The translations under genes were made by a program, and so were the position numbers. Positions 60,800-64,000 of a stretch of 64,000 nt of DNA are shown piece after piece (the first letter of the stretch is position 1; every line of letters starts with the position of its first letter). The notes beneath the pieces were generated by a model, which saw only the letters and a program-made list of their open reading frames with translations, was not told where the DNA came from and ran no database searches. The stretch lies in assembly GCF_001499855.1 (NCBI RefSeq), contig NZ_LQIK01000032.1:245791-309790 (forward strand), given 5' to 3'. The DNA is from Mycobacterium sp. GA-0227b. GTDB taxonomy: Bacteria > Actinomycetota > Actinomycetes > Mycobacteriales > Mycobacteriaceae.

Positions 60800-62176
60800 T
60801 CAGGCCTGCGCCAGCAGCTCTTCCAGCTTCTCGTTGATCGCCGGCAGCTGCGAGGTGAGCATCGAGATGATCCGCTCCCGCGCCCGCACGCTGACATTGG
60901 CGGTCACATGGTGCAGGGCGTTGAGGCGGGCCGCGTCGACCCACGCCATCATGTCCGGGTCGGAGAACCACTTCAGTTGATTCTCGTTGAAAATCAGCAT
61001 CATTCGAAGCCAGTCGGCCGGTATGTGCGGATACGGAACCGGCCGGCAGAACGAGTTGCGCGTGTCATCGTCCGGATACGCCGCCTCGACATGCGCGATC
61101 ACCGATGCGCTGAAGGCCGGCTGGCAGGTGCGCACCGTCTGCAGGGCGATGCGGTCGCCGCTGAACACCGTCGTCACCGGTTCCTTACCCAAACCGTCTG
61201 CGCTGCAATCGATGTACAGCACAGAGGGCTCGACGTCGCGGACCCCGTCGTCGAGCGTGATGCGACCCGGCTCGACCGCTCGAACATGGCCCATCCGCAC
61301 GACGTCCCCGATGCGGCGCAACTCGGTGAGCTCCGCCTGCGACAGGATCGCGCACCGGTACATCGTCGGCTCGACGGACCCGTCGATGCGCTGCAGGCAA
61401 CCCTTGTCCTCCAGGCGGTCGAACAGATCAGGAAGCGAGTCGGCCTCCTGCACGGCGGCGAGCTGGTTGCCGAAATCGCGCAAAACCACCTGCGCGAACT
61501 CCCTGCCGGGTTGGATCGCCGCTCGATCCAGCACCCAGGACTCGCGGGGCTTGATCCACGTGACGCGCTCGGGCGCGACGCCGTGCCGCAGCAGCCACAG
61601 GCATGAGTCCATCGCCGTCTTGCCGGCGCCGACGATGACATAGCGGTCGCGCGCCTCGCGGATCCGCGGCAACTCGTTGGGCGGCACCACATCCACCCCT
61701 GGCGCAACGGCATACGAGGGGCGTCGCATCGACGGCACGATGATCTCCACATGGGTGGTCACCACCCGCCGCGCGACGACTTCGACGTCCTCACCGCCGA
61801 GAGTGCGCACCCGCCCGTCGCCCAGATACTCGCTCATCGGCAGGTACGTCACCCGCCCGGTCGGCAGCAGGTGCTGGCGCATCACCGCGTCGAAATACGC
61901 GCACACCTCAGCGCCGCTGGCCAACTCGTAATAGCCTGCGTTGAGCCCGAATTGGTCGATGGAGTCGCTGCCCAGCCCGCGGGAGTTCACGCCGTAGTAG
62001 GCCGATGGCTGGTGCAGCCGCACGAACGGGTACGCCGTCGTCCAGTGTCCGCCGGGCTGGTCGTTGCGATCCACCATCACGACCGTGGCATCGGACTCGC
62101 CGACCAGCGTGTCGGTGAACGCGAGCCCCATCGCGCCGGCGCCGATCACCAGATAGTCGGCTTCCAGTGTGCGCAT
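60800..62176 (-). CDS. FAD/NAD(P)-binding flavoprotein oxidoreductase
   Basis: This 458-residue flavoprotein has two dinucleotide folds. An N-terminal FAD loop, Y-L-V-I-G-A-G-A-M-G (residues 8-17), is followed by the second strand V-V-M-V-D-R and an H-W flavin-contact segment (G-G-H-W-T). A central NAD(P) loop, Y-V-I-V-G-A-G-K-T-A-M-D, lies near 182. This is the layout of flavin monooxygenase-like and related oxidoreductases, without the full FMO fingerprint. Substrate is unknown. The ATG directly abuts the stop codon of the upstream epoxide hydrolase gene (TAG-ATG), so the two form an operon, plausibly for oxidation and detoxification of a lipophilic compound. Confidence 0.85.
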   Translation of the reverse strand: MRTLEADYLVIGAGAMGLAFTDTLVGESDATVVMVDRNDQPGGHWTTAYPFVRLHQPSAYYGVNSRGLGSDSIDQFGLNAGYYELASGAEVCAYFDAVMRQHLLPTGRVTYLPMSEYLGDGRVRTLGGEDVEVVARRVVTTHVEIIVPSMRRPSYAVAPGVDVVPPNELPRIREARDRYVIVGAGKTAMDSCLWLLRHGVAPERVTWIKPRESWVLDRAAIQPGREFAQVVLRDFGNQLAAVQEADSLPDLFDRLEDKGCLQRIDGSVEPTMYRCAILSQAELTELRRIGDVVRMGHVRAVEPGRITLDDGVRDVEPSVLYIDCSADGLGKEPVTTVFSGDRIALQTVRTCQPAFSASVIAHVEAAYPDDDTRNSFCRPVPYPHIPADWLRMMLIFNENQLKWFSDPDMMAWVDAARLNALHHVTANVSVRARERIISMLTSQLPAINEKLEELLAQA

Positions 62177-63310
62177 CTACCGCACGCTAGCGAAGAACGC
62201 GGCGACGTCGTCGACGAAGAGCTCCGGTTGCTCGAAGGCCGCAAAGTGTCCGCCGCGCGGCATCGTCGTCCAGTGCGTGATGTTGTAGTTCTGCTCGCAC
62301 CAGCTGCGCGGCGGGCGGCCGATCTCCTTCGGGAACGAGGCGACGCCGGTGGGCAGCGCGACGTAGCGGCCGCCGCCGAAGTTGGCGAAGCTCTCCCAGT
62401 ACAGCCGCGCCGAGGAGGCGCCCGACGCGGTCAGCCAGTAGAACATGACGTTGTCGAGCATCTCGTCGCGGCTCAGCACGTTCTCGGGATGGCCGTCGCA
62501 GTCCGCCCAGGCCCAGAACTTCTCAACGATCCACGCCAACTGCCCGACCGGGGAGTCCACCAAGCCGTACCCCAGCGTCTGCGGCCGGGTCGCCTGCTGC
62601 CTCATGTAGCCCGATTCCCACTTGCCGTAGTGGGCGCCCGCGGCCAGCGCGGCCTTCTCCTCGTCGGTGGGGTCGGTCAGATCCTTCGGCGGCCGGGCGA
62701 TCGGCATGTTCGTGTGAATGGCCACGCATCTGCTGATGTCGCCGCCGGCGCGGCTCCGGTCGCCCGCGTTGCGGCCGATCTGCGTGGTGACCGCCGACCC
62801 CCAGTCGCCGCCCTGGGCGCCGTAGCGCTCGTATCCCAGTCGGCCCATCAGCGTCTCCCACGCCGTCGCGATCCGCTCGACGCCCCACCCGGTACGGGTT
62901 GGTTTACCGGAGAACCCGTAACCGGGCAGCGACGGGCACACCACGTCGAACCCGCGTTCGGTCAGCGGCTCGATGATCTTGTGGAATTCGACCACCGACC
63001 CCGGCCAGCCGTGGGTGATCAGTAGCGGGAACGCGTCGGCGTGCGGTGAGCGCTGGTGGATGAAATGAATCTCGAGGCCGTCGATCTCGGTGGTGTACTG
63101 GTCGAACCGGTTCAACGCCCGCTCGCGGGCGCGCCAGTCGTACCCGTCGGCCCAGTACGTCGCGAGTTCGCGGGTGTAGTCCAGCGGGATGCCCTGGCTC
63201 CAGTCGTCGACGCATTCGGCGTCCGGCCATCGGATGCGTCGCAGCCGCGTTTGCAGGTCCTCGAGGTCTTCGTCCGGCACGGCGATGCGGAACGGAGCGA
63301 TCACAGCCAT
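62177..63310 (-). CDS. Epoxide hydrolase (alpha/beta hydrolase with EHN domain)
   Basis: This 377-residue protein matches the microsomal-type epoxide hydrolase family in length and order. An N-terminal EHN region (residues 1-90, with L-R-R-I-R-W-P-D) is followed by the alpha/beta hydrolase core. Visible motifs are the oxyanion-hole H-G-W-P-G-S near 97, the nucleophile elbow G-G-D-W-G-S near 167 with the catalytic Asp, and the C-terminal histidine in P-R-G-G-H-F-A near 352. It would open epoxides to diols by an aspartyl-ester intermediate. It is the promoter-proximal gene of a two-gene operon with the FAD oxidoreductase and is divergent from the membrane protein gene to its right. Confidence 0.92.
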   Translation of the reverse strand: MAVIAPFRIAVPDEDLEDLQTRLRRIRWPDAECVDDWSQGIPLDYTRELATYWADGYDWRARERALNRFDQYTTEIDGLEIHFIHQRSPHADAFPLLITHGWPGSVVEFHKIIEPLTERGFDVVCPSLPGYGFSGKPTRTGWGVERIATAWETLMGRLGYERYGAQGGDWGSAVTTQIGRNAGDRSRAGGDISRCVAIHTNMPIARPPKDLTDPTDEEKAALAAGAHYGKWESGYMRQQATRPQTLGYGLVDSPVGQLAWIVEKFWAWADCDGHPENVLSRDEMLDNVMFYWLTASGASSARLYWESFANFGGGRYVALPTGVASFPKEIGRPPRSWCEQNYNITHWTTMPRGGHFAAFEQPELFVDDVAAFFASVR

Positions 63311-63386
63311 GTGCCGATCGTGTCATCGCCATCCTTCGCGCCGTCGAGAAGGTGCCGCACTTCTGGACGCCCCGTAATAATCGGCG

Positions 63387-63836
63387 GTGATGTGGACCCC
63401 GACGCTCGTCCTGATCGCCGCCGCCACGCTGATGGCCGCCGTGCTGCTCGGAGGAGGACTCTACGAAACCGTCGTCATCGACCCGGTCTGGCCCAAGCGG
63501 CCGGGGATCATCCAGTCCCGCAACGGCGGGATCTCGCGGCGCCGGTTCTGGATTCCCGCGCACACGGTGTTCGAGGTGCTGCTCATCGTCGCGCTCGTCG
63601 CGGCGTGGAGCGCGTCCGATGTGCGAGCCGCGCTGCTGGTTGCGCTGGTCAGCCACGCGGTGATGCGGGTGTGGTCGCTGCTCGACTTCGTGCCCAAGGC
63701 GATGGCCTTCGAACGGACCGATCCGGCGGAAGTCGACGAGACGGCGGCGGTGCGTTGGACGCGGCGCAGCCTCGTGCGGTTGCCGCTCGACCTCGTCACG
63801 TGCGTGGCGATGCTCGCCGCGCTGGCGGTCGCATAG
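63387..63836 (+). CDS. Small integral membrane protein, unknown function
   Basis: This 149-residue protein has four predicted hydrophobic helices (about residues 6-26, 58-76, 80-98 and 128-148). Between helices one and two lies G-G-G-L-Y-E-T-V-V-I-D-P-V-W-P, a pattern I associate with DUF1772-like four-helix proteins, but I cannot assign the family with certainty. GTG at 63387 is immediately followed by ATG at 63390; either may be the start. It is divergent from the epoxide hydrolase with a 76-bp gap that must hold both promoters. Confidence 0.7.
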   Translation: MMWTPTLVLIAAATLMAAVLLGGGLYETVVIDPVWPKRPGIIQSRNGGISRRRFWIPAHTVFEVLLIVALVAAWSASDVRAALLVALVSHAVMRVWSLLDFVPKAMAFERTDPAEVDETAAVRWTRRSLVRLPLDLVTCVAMLAALAVA

Positions 63837-63888
63837 ATCGGTCGGTCAGCGGGCATAGCTAGGAAATGAGTGAGCGACGGAACCAGAC

Positions 63889-64000
63889 ATGATCTCGGCC
63901 GAGGATGTGCGCGCATTGCTGCGGTCCGAAGAGAAGGACGCCGTCCTCGTCGTCATCGAGGGCCGCGTGGAGGTGATCGGGGCCGGCCGGCTCGCGTCGG
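63889..64000 (+). CDS. Partial gene, unknown (runs off the window)
   Basis: An ATG at 63889 opens a frame that stays open to the window edge (37 full codons: MISAEDVRALLRSEEKDAVL, then V-V-I-E-G-R-V-E-V-I-G). The peptide has a helix followed by a beta strand pattern and plausible mycobacterial composition. The ribosome-binding site is weak. No family can be assigned from this fragment, and the frame itself is not certain. Confidence 0.5.
   Translation, partial: MISAEDVRALLRSEEKDAVLVVIEGRVEVIGAGRLAS

Overview
The window is high-GC DNA from an environmental (non-tuberculous) mycobacterium. This is suggested by the glycopeptidolipid (GPL)-type tandem family-1 glycosyltransferases, a MAS-architecture polyketide synthase of about 2,109 residues, a FadD/FAAL acyl-AMP ligase, a CmaA-type methyltransferase, a small hemophore-like secreted protein, and frequent GTG starts with 4-base ATGA gene overlaps. 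I see no tRNA, rRNA, insertion sequence or CRISPR array.

Layout. (1) Positions 1-4440, minus strand: a sugar operon. It holds glucose-1-phosphate cytidylyltransferase, CDP-glucose 4,6-dehydratase, an RmlC-like epimerase and the first 28 codons of a sugar C-methyltransferase, joined by 4-13 base overlaps. Upstream of these are a low-GC, DUF4422-like gene and a MycE/Rmt-like sugar O-methyltransferase relative whose catalytic motifs look eroded. (2) 4647-8684, plus strand: a PapA-like acyltransferase and two paralogous GPL-type glycosyltransferases. (3) 8685-9144: a control region with three evenly spaced 15-bp palindromes, a promoter-like pair and a degenerate MbtH-like reading frame. (4) 9145-41616: one 10,823-residue non-ribosomal peptide synthetase (NRPS) with eight adenylation domains, three epimerases, one embedded N-methyltransferase and a terminal C-T pair with no A domain, thioesterase or reductase. 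(5) 41638-48727, minus strand: the PKS and an isoprenylcysteine-carboxylmethyltransferase-like membrane protein. (6) 49097-54129, plus strand: htpG, the remnant of a lost FAAL gene, a CmaA-like methyltransferase and an intact FAAL. (7) 54197-60031: three ABC exporter genes in an overlapping run with a 43-codon small ORF between the first two. (8) 60154-64000: ordinary chromosomal genes (hemophore-like protein, FAD oxidoreductase, epoxide hydrolase, membrane protein and a partial gene).

Together, regions 1-7 read as a biosynthetic locus for a glycosylated lipopeptide related to, but distinct from, classical GPL. FAAL and PKS would supply the acyl chain. The NRPS would build an N-acyl octapeptide with residue 2 N-methylated and residues 4, 6 and 8 in the D form; residue 8 is predicted to be (allo)-threonine. 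The CDP-sugar operon and two glycosyltransferases would add an unusual, possibly C-methyl-branched 6-deoxysugar, the acyltransferase would decorate it, and the ABC proteins could export it. The product and the assignment of region 7 to the pathway are inference. The standard four-module Mps1/Mps2 set, MmpL/MmpS, Gap and an intact MbtH are not present in this window.
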